This document shows positions 25,521-37,100 of a stretch of 64,000 nt of DNA, one piece after another (position 1 is the first letter of the stretch; each line of letters begins with the position of its first letter). The notes beneath the pieces were generated by a model. The model had not been told where the DNA came from. It saw nothing but the letters and a program-made list of their open reading frames with translations, and ran no database searches. A program made the position numbers and the translations under genes. The DNA lies in NCBI GenBank assembly GCA_013399115.1, contig VXAA01001241.1:520768-584767 (forward strand), in the 5' to 3' direction. The stretch is from Anseranas semipalmata. Taxonomy: Eukaryota; Chordata; Aves; Anseriformes; Anseranatidae.

Positions 25521-26069
25521 AAAGGAAGTGTCCCAGCCAAACTTGCCAAAGCCATTTCTTCACCTCCTTAAGCACATACAGAAAAGCATACATTTTGTTC
25601 CAGTCTTGTTTGTTAGCACATCTGTGTATTTTTTGTGGGCGAAGGTTTTGTTTCTAGCAAAAGGTTTTGTCATGAGGGTTTCTGAGAAGTAGTACAGACC
25701 TGGGCCTGGGATGCCACAAGAGAAAGACATTCATACAAATACCAACTCAAAATAATTAGTACCCAGTGGGTAGGGTGCTCATGCTTAGTATATTTCTTGC
25801 TTTCTACAGCATCTTTCGTTTTGCAGTGTATGCATGCTAACTGTGAATCTGTTAAAGTGTGTATGCCCCGGTAAGGGTGTCCTAATTAAGTAGACTACAA
25901 GAATCTCTCTCTTTCTGGTCCATTGAGCAAGAAGATATTTGCAAAATATTGAAGAACTCCAACTGCTGACGTGGGTAGACTGGTCATCTTGAGGGACAGT
26001 GAAGAAGATCATATGGTCGTGTTCTGTGGTGCACAAGAGCAGCCACTTCCCACAGTGTGCTCAGAGGGT
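25521..26069. other. Non-coding region upstream of CR1 fragment
   Basis: No recognisable gene. It contains the donor-like site at 25871-25876 discussed with the CpG-rich patch. Confidence 0.6.
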
Positions 26070-26185
26070 CATAGAAATGCAGAAATATCGAGGCTGGAAA
26101 GGATCTCTGGAGATACCTGGTCCAACCTTTTGTCAGAACTGGGCCTTAGATTACGTTATCCAGGGGCAATAAAACCAGTTTCTGC
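26070..26185 (-). mobile_element. CR1 LINE 3'-end fragment, diverged
   Basis: The segment catagaaatgcagaaatatc, then aggctggaaaggatctctgg and agatacctggtccaacc, is a diverged reverse-complemented CR1 3' end. The CR1-like block continues to the 'ttatccaggggc' segment near 26170. It lies about 530 bp 5' of the TENM2 coding exon acceptor, on the minus strand. Confidence 0.8.
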
Positions 26186-26709
26186 TGCTTGTGAACCCAC
26201 TGTTAAAGCATAATGTATGCTATTGTTATGCATTAATACTGAATAGGAATAATCTTCGATGTGCAACTCTCCTGCATGCTTCATTCTTAATTGCAAGCCC
26301 TCCTGCAGGAAGAAAGGAAATGCTTAAAGCTGGTTTGAGTCTGCTTTTCTTTGTACTGTTGCATAACAGGAGCAAATACTATGCTGTCATTTCCGTATTG
26401 TTAACACTGCTCATTCAAAAATCAAAAGATAACTTCTTTTGCTTTATCGTTATATTTTAAACTTTTCAGTAAGATGATCATTTAGATAAAATGCCATTCT
26501 GATACAGGATTTGATTTTTCTCTTTTTATTTTTTCCCCCCTACCCTCCTATTCAGGTCAATTATTTCAATTTCTAGGGATACATGATATGTCTTTTGTTT
26601 CCTCTCAAGCTGTGCTGCATTTTTCTTTGAGGATACATTGGGGAAAATAGAATAAAACAAAATGTTGTAGTTCTACTACTCACTTCTCGTTATCCTTTAA
26701 TTTTTTTAG

Positions 26710-26978
26710 GTGATAGTGGCTTTTCTGAAGACAACCTACGTGACGCAGAATAATGGATATAAAAGATCGAAGACACCGCTCTTTGACAAGGGGCCGGTGT
26801 GGAAAAGAATGTCGCTATACCAGTTCTTCACTGGACAGTGAAGACTGCAGAGTACCGACTCAGAAGTCCTACAGCTCAAGTGAGACTCTGAAAGCATATG
26901 ATCATGACACCAGGATGCATTATGGAAATCGAGTTTCTGACCTGGTTCACAGGGAGTCAGATGAGTTTCCAAGACAAG
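26710..26978 (+). CDS. TENM2: Teneurin-2 first coding exon (5'UTR tail plus residues 1-75; partial gene)
   Basis: Teneurin-2 is a large type II transmembrane adhesion protein of neurons; its extracellular part pairs across synapses with latrophilins and other teneurins. This exon encodes the start of the cytoplasmic N-terminal domain. Coding begins at ATG 26753, with A at -3 and G at +4. An in-frame TGA at 26741-26743 excludes an upstream start. The frame gives 75 residues plus one base of a split codon. It opens [20 protein letters not shown] and contains [20 protein letters not shown] and ends in [10 protein letters not shown], hallmarks of TENM2 (TENM3 reads MDVKERRPYCSL there). Visible features are a basic stretch (about residues 4-22) and serine clusters (24-29, 40-43). 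The acceptor is a T-rich tract ending in AG at 26708-26709, and the donor is CAAG/GTACGT with GT at 26979-26980. The 43-nt 5'UTR portion after an acceptor implies at least one upstream non-coding exon. EGF repeats, the membrane segment and the YD-repeat region lie outside the window. Confidence 0.96.
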
Positions 26979-28967
26979 GTACGTTTAAATTCAGAGCAGT
27001 TTTCTTCTACAATAATCCTTGGTAAACCTTTCTGTTACTTGTTGTACTACACCAGCGTTATAAGGAGTTTCAGTGAAATAGCTGTTGGAAAATGGATGCT
27101 GTTTTACCATTATTTCAAACTGGCAACTGTTTTGTGTTAAAGTGGGAAGTTCTTTCTCTTCTCAGATCTCTGATATTGTTGGAGTTCACTATTTGTAAAT
27201 GAACCATACCAGGATCCACTGTTCAAAACATTTGAAAAACACAAATGCTAGCAACTCTTAACCAGATGTTGTATTTGCTTTGTATCTCGGGATTGGCCAA
27301 TATGCTAATGTTATATTCAGTTTTCTATGTTCATTTCAGAAATAATAATGGCGTTTTCACTTAAACTTGTCTTTCTTTGACAGAGTACCTGTGCTGGAAA
27401 GATAACTAAAAGACTGTTATGGTAAAACACCATATGGTCAATGTATACTCATTACTAATCAGGTGCCCTTGGCATTCCTTTCCTGTTCTTAACTGCTCTG
27501 TAGTTTAAATGCAGGAATGGGAATGTCGTTTCCTCTGGCTTCATTTTGTCACTGCTTATTCTTAATGCTTACCCTTCACCTCATAAAAACTGGAAGGAGG
27601 AAACCCATCCAATTACTTTTATAATTGGCTATAACATGTTATCACAATACTGGGATCCTAGAACTAGTATTTGAAATAACCTGCCTGTGTGAACTTGTAA
27701 GCAAGGCTGTTATGTTTTCTTTTTACAAAATATTCCTCACTTTAAATGTGTTATATTCAATGAATGAATGAACAGTCTAAATGTTTTTAGTTGAAAAAGC
27801 CTTCTTTCCTATCTACGTATGCTTTTGCACTGTACACAAATTTGCATGCACATAGTTTTACTTTCATTCTGGTATTTACTTGTCTTCATAAATCATAAGT
27901 CTTTGTGTTGACACCATTATTGAACTATGTTTCACAGGAGCAGTGTTTAATCATCTGGTTAACTTGACCAGATAGCCTGATTAAATTGTCAGTCAGTCAA
28001 CAATTAGATGTGGTTGCTTTTAAAATAAATTACTTGGCTTAGTTTCAGCTGAAGACTGGATACAGTTTAGGTACAGGAAGATACAGGCAGTATTGAGGCA
28101 TGAAAGTATAGCTCTTTTGTGCCCCTCTGAACAGAAGGTAAATTATCTAGTACATCCTTAATTGCTAAAACTCTGTTATTTCATGTGTGTGCTTGTTAGT
28201 GGCATGTGATTGTTCTCTACTACACATCTCTAGTGTGGTGACTACTGTGTTTTATGTGACTCAGGAAATTCTAGGAGGTTATCCCTCTTCTCTGTGGAGA
28301 TCATTCTATGAGCTCCTGTCTAATAAAAGGTCGTTTTTTATACTTCATATCATGTCATACAACTTGTTCAAAGCATTCTGCTGGCAGTCAGTGTCTGCCT
28401 TCACCTTTAAATCAAAGTATCTATTAATTTGCATCCTTAATTAAACCCTTGTCTAATCCCTTGTTTCTCTTGCATTTGTGTACAGACATTTTAAAGTGTT
28501 TGCACGGTGCTTTGTCTATCAAACACCCAGTTCTCTTTTCTGAGGTAATCTCTGTTCTTGTAGGGTCTTTCTTTGCTTAGACATATTTACCTAGAGATAA
28601 CGCATCAAGCTGCAACTAGATCATATGAGCTACTGGAGCCATTTTCACTGTGGTTTGTTCAGCCTTTGTGTACAGGAGCCATCTAAATATTACTTTTCCC
28701 TATCTGGATGATTGATGCTTCAGCTCAAGTGCCTCATTTTAGTTTCCAGGTCATTATTTGGCATTTCATGAGGGTGTTCTTTTTCTGTTGATTACTGATC
28801 TGACAACTGTTCATCCTCCTCCTGCTCTTAATGTGTTCTTATCTGCCCTCTTTATGAAGGGGAGTGCAATTGTTGGTAACTGAATTGAAACGCTCCAAAG
28901 ACTTTTTCCTGCTAGTCTGTGTTGTTATGTCTAGATGAATAAAGTTTATTGTAGAGAGCCGAAGTAA

Positions 28968-28988
28968 TTTTTTTTTTTTTTTTTTTTT
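28968..28988. repeat. T21 homopolymer
   Basis: An uninterrupted run of 21 T inside the TENM2 intron. Confidence 0.9.
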
Positions 28989-31549
28989 GCCAAATAATAA
29001 AAGCAATAACTCCTTACTTTCCTGCTTCTGTTAAGGTTAGAAAACAAATTTCTGTAGAAAATAAGTTTGTATGATCATTCTTTGATATTTGAAAGCTCAG
29101 GTTCTATGTGTTTGTAAAGTTCTTTTACTGGCATAAAATTTGAGGTAACCTGGAAAGTAGATCTAGATTAAGACCTGGGACATGTTCTCTCTATATACAT
29201 TGATTTTATATGGATAGAAGTGTGGTTCATGTAGTAGGAAACACTGTTCATTACATCTTACACAGTTTCCAGCTGCAGACATCTAGAAATTTATACATGT
29301 AAATTTATTCGAAATTTGAGTGGGTATTTTGATGGGATTAAATTTTTTAGGAAATAAACATGCTTAAAATAAATATTCTTTAGGAAATTCTTTTATTCTT
29401 CTATCATAAAAGACAGAACTATTTTTTAAGCAATTTTAGATATTTTCCTCAATGTTTTTGTCCTTCCATTAGTATAGCTATATGCTTTTGTCTTGTTGAA
29501 AAGTATCTGGTTTTTAACCATGGCACTGGAACTGCTCCAAACAGTTGCTTTTAGCTGTTTCCTGATCATAAGGCATTTGGTTTTGAAAATGTTAAGCAAA
29601 AGACCAAGTTGTACTACTTTGATTTTTGTTTACAAAGTCTTGACAATGAAATGCTAGCAGCGCAGCTCAGAAGTCTGAAACAGATCTTCGTGGGTTGGTT
29701 TAGTATTTTGTTGTCCTTCAGTTCTGGCTTGGTAGTCTCATTCTTCATAAGAAGACAGAGTGCTGAAATATGAATACCTCTCTAGGTTAGTGGGAATAAA
29801 GCGTTTGGTAGGAACACTGAATGGTGATGGCAGTTTAGATCTGAGAATATAACTTAAAATCTTTGTCATTGATTGCATGTTTTGAATACGCTTTTTGTGC
29901 CAATCATTGACAAATACACCTGCCAAAGCTAGTTCCTCTCTGTCTTAGGTGCTACTTCTGGTATTTTGTTTGGAATTTTTGGTATAAAGGCATGAAGGAT
30001 GACGAGACTTTATATTACACAGAGCACCTTAGTCTGGCATTACTTCTATTGTTCTTTTTCCTAACATAGTTTTATCTCTGATTTTTCTAAATAATGAAAT
30101 TCTCCTGTTAAGGTCTGGTTTTTGACATAATAATATTAATACAAATAACTCAGAATAGGTCTAGTATTTTTTGTGTCAAACTTATTTTCTGATCGCCCTC
30201 AAAGCAGGTTTTCAGATTCTTGGCTAAAATTTGATGTCTAGTGCACACCTGAGCTATTAGTTTGTCTAAGATTTTCCCCAAAATTAAGATGTATTTGTAA
30301 TCCGGTACCTGCATTGGATATTCATTAGTCAGTTGATCTGAAAAATTAAGTCCTTCAGTGGATGAGAGAGCATTCTAACATTACAAGTTGTCTTAAAAGT
30401 TGAGGAGTCCTTTCTGAATGCAGTATTTTATGATGAATAGGAACTTTTGACATATCCTAGCAGAAAGTAGAAAAGCTTGACAATAGTTCTGACACCTCTG
30501 AATGTTTGAAATATTTTACCATCTTCTGGTAATGTGTGAATTTTTCTGTATGCCATGTAATTTTCCACCAAAGAGAACCAATTATCGTACTTGGTCATAT
30601 TTTTTTAAAAAAGAAAACACCATCTTTCTGACTTTATCTGCTGACACAGCACAGTGAATGAAGGTAGATCTCCTTTAAGACCAAAAAAAAAAAAAGATGA
30701 TTGTGGAAAGCCATTTTTTAAAGAGGCTTCTTTGAAAGGCAACCTTTCTTCATGTATGCTTTGTAACCAAACTGTGCTTAGAAGAATGCTCTCTACAGAG
30801 TTGTTGGAGTTTAAACTGGGTTTCAAGTGGGTGATTGCAAACATTACTATTCTGCAGTTCCTTGCTTGGCATTCATAGCTCATAGGTTTTGTATTTCTGC
30901 TTGAGCCAAATGCCAGGCTTCATCTGATGCAAAATTTATTAGCCAGCAGTTATACTGAATTGACTGCTTTCTCATTCTCAGGTCAGATCTAGTTTAGCAG
31001 TAAATCTCTGCTGTGAAATGTAAGAACAAATAGAATATATGTTTGGAGTTACTAAAAGTAAGTCAAAATAACACAATGATACTTAACCGGGCCCAACAGT
31101 CTTCTAAAATATTTTGAATTTTTTACCACAGTTTAACTATCTTGCTTTGTATATGTCGTAGCATCTCTTTTTGCATGCTGGGATAATTTCAGTAAAGAAC
31201 AGGTAATACCTTTCTGTATATCAGCTCATTTTTTTTATTTGCTCACGCTTAAAAATATGTGCTTTTTGTATCCTATTTGCCACTGTAAGAATATGAACAG
31301 GAATTAGAAAAAAGTAACATGTAGTGACAATGGTTATAAATTTGTCCCTTAAAATTGCCCAGTATTTTTATTAACATCAAATACAAAATTGTTATTACAG
31401 TAAAATCCTCAGAGAGTGGGAATTGGGAAGTGTAATGCACTCAGTTTTCTTTCACATGGAGTTGTGTCAGTATGACATACTATTCCAGATTTCTCAGCTG
31501 TTTCATACTGCATCTTGTCTCCATATATATTGAATAGGCTTCTTGAAGG

Positions 31550-31720
31550 AAAAAAACAAACAACAAAACAGAAACAGCAACAAAAAGAAAACACAAAAAA
31601 AAACAAACCAAACCAAACCAAAACAAAACAAAACAAAAACAAAACAAAAAAAAACAAAACAAACAAACAAAACAAACAAACAAACAAACGAAAAAAAAAA
31701 CAAAGAAACCAAAACAACCC
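31550..31720. repeat. (CAAAA)n / (CAAA)n low-complexity array
   Basis: About 170 bp consists almost only of C and A on the plus strand, as CAAA, CAAAA and CCAAA units with few interruptions. It produces meaningless Lys/Gln/Asn-rich open frames on the plus strand and Phe/Cys-rich frames on the minus strand. It may have grown from an A-rich retroposon tail, but no element body is recognisable beside it. Confidence 0.92.
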
Positions 31721-33187
31721 AAGGCAGTTCGATGAGTCTACATTTTATTTTATACAGACTCCTTTAGGACAGCTCTGATTGCTGCAAAAAATGAATGTTG
31801 TTTTCTCGTCTCGTTCTTCTTCACATCATAAGTCTGTCACCAAATAATTTAGTGGGACATGTTTGAAGGAGCACGTTGCAATAAGAACATTTCGTAAGAG
31901 TGGTTAAGCTTGGTCAGATTTCAAGTCCACGCAGTCAGGTATTCTGTGTCCAGCAGTGACTGATGTGCTGCTCTGCTGAAGGGACAGTTGCTGTTACAGG
32001 TTCTCAGGGTAACTGAGCTTTGTCTCTTTGCTCGTGTTCCTAATAACACCAAGGTGAGGTTTTGGTCCTCTTGTCATCTAACACGAGTCCTACTCAACTT
32101 TTAGGTTCAGATTAGTTTATCCCTTCCAGATCCAAGTGAATTTCACTGATTTTAGTTCTAGTGTTTCCTTCCAGAACCTGTGACCTTTTTAAAATTAAAT
32201 GTTCTTCTATATAAAGATTTGGGTTAAAGACATTACAGGAAACTTTTTCGTATATTCTATTTAGAGTGGGAACACATCCTTGTCGTGTCAGTTTATGAGT
32301 AGCTTTCTGGGATATGTTTGTTTTTGGTATATCCATACTCATACATAACTCAAACCAAACCCAAGATGGAGGCAGGTGGGAAGAGCTTAAGGAGGAAGGT
32401 CTTAATATAGAGTCGGATGTAGGGTAGCTTGTGCAAGGGAAAAAGGCCTCAAGGCAAATTTCCTGTTATAACCTGTGCACACATGTAACTTGTACTGCTG
32501 TGGAATGAAGATTTACTTTGGTTGTAATGGTTACCTGAGAGATGTGCGATTCTAGTGTAAAATATTTATTAAGGTGAGACAACTTATATATATATACCTT
32601 ACTTAATAACGCAAAGATATTGAACAAAAGCTCCCTTCCCTGCCTTCCTCTTCCCCAAATCATAAAAGACTATATAGTTTTTATTGTAACTTGATTTAAA
32701 AAACACTTTGCATGTGTCTTTTTTTTTTTTTGATTAATGTATATTTTATCATTTTTATGCATTAATTTATTTAGGCTTGCTTTCTAGCTTCTTGTACTGA
32801 CAATGTTGGTGTCATTAATAATGGATCTATGTAGCAGCAGTACTAGACCAGCAAATATGTTAAAAGAATAAACCTTTATAGCACCCCTTCCCAGCTATGC
32901 TTTTAGGAAAGCAAAATATAAGAAAATCTAACCCAAAAATCTAATGTGTCTCCTCTCATTTATACTGTAGCATAAGTCAAGTGGCCTTGAGAGAAGTAGC
33001 ATTAAGATCTGTTGATAAATATGAAGTAAAGTAAAACTGTGTCTATTTTAGAACTGAGTTACAATAACGTAAGATCATAAGGGAATCTCTTTGTAATTCT
33101 CAGGATGATTGAAATGGCTTTTCAGGGAAACATTATGGAACAGACTGAGTTTTGGGGGTACTCCCAAACACATATGCATAAAGAGTT

Positions 33188-33228
33188 TTCTCTTGCTCTT
33201 TTTTTTTTTTTTTTCCCCTTCCCCTTTT
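33188..33228. repeat. Pyrimidine tract
   Basis: Thymines with C clusters (T16 at 33199-33214, then TTCCCC-type units). Confidence 0.8.
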
Positions 33229-34055
33229 GAGCAGCAATCTCCCTAATTTGTTAATTGTAGTTGAAATTGGCTGACCTGAGAATCTTTACTTTCCACTTCC
33301 CTTTCTTTCCCTTTCCATCCTTTACTGGTGCCTCACCGTTTTATATGTTGTGACTTAATTTCCTGGGTCTGGGGGCCCAGACCTGCTGGAACTAATCATT
33401 GAGAGGTTAAATTGTCTAACACAGGCTTGTTGAATTCAGGTGCAACTCTTGTTCTCGTATCGATTTGACTTGTTGAGCCAGCTTCTAGATCAGCATCTTG
33501 GCCATCAGGAGTCCTCCTCTGAGAGTGTATGTAGATACTGACTTACAGGGATGCATTCAGCCTGCAGGACTAGGCACTGCAGAGATGGCCATTGCAATTC
33601 AGCATGTTGAAGTATTTAAAATTTCATTACTATGGAAAGACTGTAATCAACTAACAGTCTAAATACACAATGTAATCAATTAAAGTATTACCAGGATTCT
33701 TGTTCTGGGCAAGCATAATAAAGATGAAGTTAGAGTTTAATAAAATACTGTCTTCTGAAACTTTACATTGAGAAGCTATGATGCTGACAGAGGACTCCAG
33801 TAATAATTAATATGGCCAGTGCTGAAAAACAGGCTGCTATTCTAATATTAATGTGTATTTGTAGAATAAACAACAAACAGCTACACATAATATGTGAATT
33901 CTGTGCCCACACAGTTGCTCTCCAGGAATAATTTTTTATTCTTGGCAGTTTTTCTCTAGTGATCGTTATTAAAAATCAGCATTGTTTGCAGTTTAAATTA
34001 GAGAATCTGAATGCAGGGATTTCTGGTGCAAATATATAGGTATGTATAGATTTAT

Positions 34056-34140
34056 CATCTTTTTTCTTTTTTTTCTGTTTTTCCCCTTTTTCTGTTTTTT
34101 TTTTTTTTCCCTTTTTCCTTTTGTTTTTCCTTTTCCACTT
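34056..34140. repeat. Long pyrimidine-rich tract
   Basis: About 85 bp is nearly all T and C on the plus strand, with occasional G, followed by a separate T run near 34213-34228. It is low-complexity sequence and a possible PTB-type binding tract if transcribed. Confidence 0.85.
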
Positions 34141-37100
34141 TCTAAAGCAGTGTCTGTTTTTTTACTGCTGCTACGTTGGACTTCTCATTAGCTGATGATA
34201 ATTGTTAAACTAGGTTCTACTCTTTTTTTTTTTTTTTAACTATTTACCATTACTTCATGAACATCACATAAACTAGGTAAAAAGGGTAAGTTCTTAACGA
34301 AATTACTATAAATTCAGGAAATTAGCATGCACAGTCAATAAAAGAAATTTTTAGAAAACTGTAGGTCTAGTCTAGAACAGGCTCAGTAACCATTTTAATT
34401 CGAAGGCCTTTCAAAACTTATGGGAAAAGTACTTCCTATGTCTTACAGTTACGAAGTTGTATCAAGCAGCAAGATACTGTGCTTCAAAACAGAAGGGCAG
34501 AGTTCGCTCCCCTTAAGACAAGGGTCTGTGAATGTGGGAAAAAAATACTTTGTATACTTTTTTCTCCTCATCCTTTTGTTTCAGTAAGTAATAGAATTCT
34601 AAGACCTTGGCTACTGAAAATAATAATTTCTGATCTCTTAAGTACTTCTCCATTTTTTCATACACTCTTCAAAGAAGTTTGTAGTATTTAGGCACATCTA
34701 TGTGGATGCTCTTTTTCATATTGAAATCCATTGTAAAAGGAATAGTTTACTCCAAAGAGATGAAATAATATTTTTCTTTTCAAAATAAGACACTCTACAT
34801 GAAAATACTCATTGATATAATCTCTTGATTCACCCTGATAACAAAAATGGCTAATACACACAAATTCTGCAAACATTCCACCTACTCAGGCTTCCTGTCT
34901 TCAGAAGGATCTGCAGTTAAACACAGGTATTTTTTAGTGCGCATTTTCCAGCAAGAAGAGTTTGGAGAAGGGACTGATTATTTTTGAATGTTCTCAAACT
35001 GGTGAAAGGAATACACACACTGCCGTGGAAATCTCAGACTTAAAAAGCTTTTGGGCTAGGTCTGGGTTGGAATTGGGAATCTTTGTCCTTGAATCCTAAG
35101 CATGTACCAGCAAATTTGTCTTTGGAAGTCATTCAGTCCAGAATTTGCATTAAAGAGAATTGTTTTGTCTTTGCTGTAAAAACTTGGGAATTCCTCTAAT
35201 GCTTGTTTTCCGGTGCATAGAAGTTAGACTATGTGCTTCTCCTCATCCTTCCTCACAACAGAAGAAGAAAGGAATATTTAATAAACTGGAAATATGAAAT
35301 TTTAAAACTGACAAAAGACATTTGTTTTGGATTACACGTTGTTAAACTCCCTGATACCAGGTGTTTTTAAGGTCAGCATCTTCAGAAAAATAAGGAAAGG
35401 ATTAGAAAATATATATTTTTGGAGTATGCCAAAGATGGATTAAGCATGAGTCTATGCACTGTTCCAATGCACAAGTCAGCCTCCAGCTCAAATGCAGTGG
35501 GAACAGATTTTAGGTGTTTATTTTGTAATTGTTATTTTTTTTTCCCCATGTTCTTTTGAAATCTCTTACTATAGTTGGGGATTAAATTCTAGACTCAGTG
35601 GACCACCAGTTGTCTGTCGTGATGATTACTATGTTTATATTTGTTTTCTTATTCCTGTTTTTTCTCCTGACACCTCAAGGGGATTATGCAATTTTAGAAG
35701 CCTTCGGAATATTGTGACAGGACTCAAACATATGTAATTACTTGGTAAGAAAAGCATAAGGAAACTTTTAAAAAAAAAAAAGAAACACCCCAAACTTGTT
35801 TCTTCCTTAGAGTACCACGTGTGTTTGTGAGCTGGGTCAAAATGCTGAGTCTTGAAAACACCAATAGGCAGAAAATCCATGGTTTCTTTCCATTGGCAGG
35901 TAGTTTCAGTGGGAAGTCTACCTGCATGTTAAAACCAGATGCCAGCTTCTCATCTGATTTTGGAAACTGGCTTCAACTGCTAGCTATTAGGTCTGGCAAT
36001 GTCCTTTTCTATTTTATTGGAACATCCGTAATACCCAGTGTTTTTTCCTTACAGATTCAATTAGGTGCTGCAGTTAAGCCAGTCTTCTTTTCTATGAGCT
36101 ATCTCTGTATCTATACAGATAAATAGATATAATCTTTAAGCATCTGCCTGTAAAGTATCATCTTTGGTCATGAAATCAGATTTGCTGCTCTTTACTAAGC
36201 CCTTTTCTATCTTTTAATTTTTCTCCAGAACAAGCAGAATGTGTCATAGCGATCCTATGTATGCCTCAGTAATGTGGATAAACGTGTATAGTGACAGTGA
36301 CGCGTATAAAGATAACTCTTTTGTATTACTTCCATGTTTATAAATCCAAACTTCAAATTAGCTTTTTCTGGTAGCAGTGGGTTGCTATTGAGCTGCTGGT
36401 CCTTCAAGGTTCCTAATGTTTTTTTCAGTCTAGATAACTGACTAGGCAAAATAGCATGCAGATATTTTCATATATTGCTATTTTTTATACGCGTGCTTAG
36501 CTGGAAGTGTCTTACAGCGAATGCAAAAGTACATGTCTGTGAATGTAGACCATATTGAAAACAGAGATTTACTGTCCCAAAGTGTAATGCTTACTCAGCC
36601 ATCTGATGAGATTTGAGCACTAAACAGTTTGAGAGGGATGCATAAAGCTGTTTTATTACAAGATGCTGTTATGAATTGTAGCAGCTTTCCTTATGGTATA
36701 CTGCTGTTGCCAAACAAGTTGCATGAATGTAAGCAGTTTTATTAGTAATTACTTGCTTACATTTCCTTAGAATATTTGGGTTATAGCTGTTTGTGATTCC
36801 TACTCATCCTCGGGTGGCAATCCCTACATCCTGTTCAATTCAGAACCAAAGGATATCTTTTAAAACTATTTGGAGAAAAGCTCTCTGAGGAATGCTGTTT
36901 CTTATACATTATATAGAATGGGTCTCAGGTATTTGTATGTGTATGTGGTAGAACCTTGTCAAAAAGGTTGCAGAAAGCTCATGCAGGAAACCACAAAAAT
37001 ACAGATCTCCTTTTACTTAACGCAGTGAAAAAGGAGGTGAGAGATTTAATTTTAGCCGAATTTGAGCAAGTCTAGAAAATGGAGAGAAGAATTACCTGCT

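Noticed and set aside
25315..25692. Overlapping open frames on both strands at the small CpG-rich patch
   Set aside because: They overlap in several frames with no domain; compositional by-products.
31409..31778. Several open frames of Phe/Cys or Lys/Gln/Asn repeats
   Set aside because: Translation of the (CAAAA)n array; not coding.
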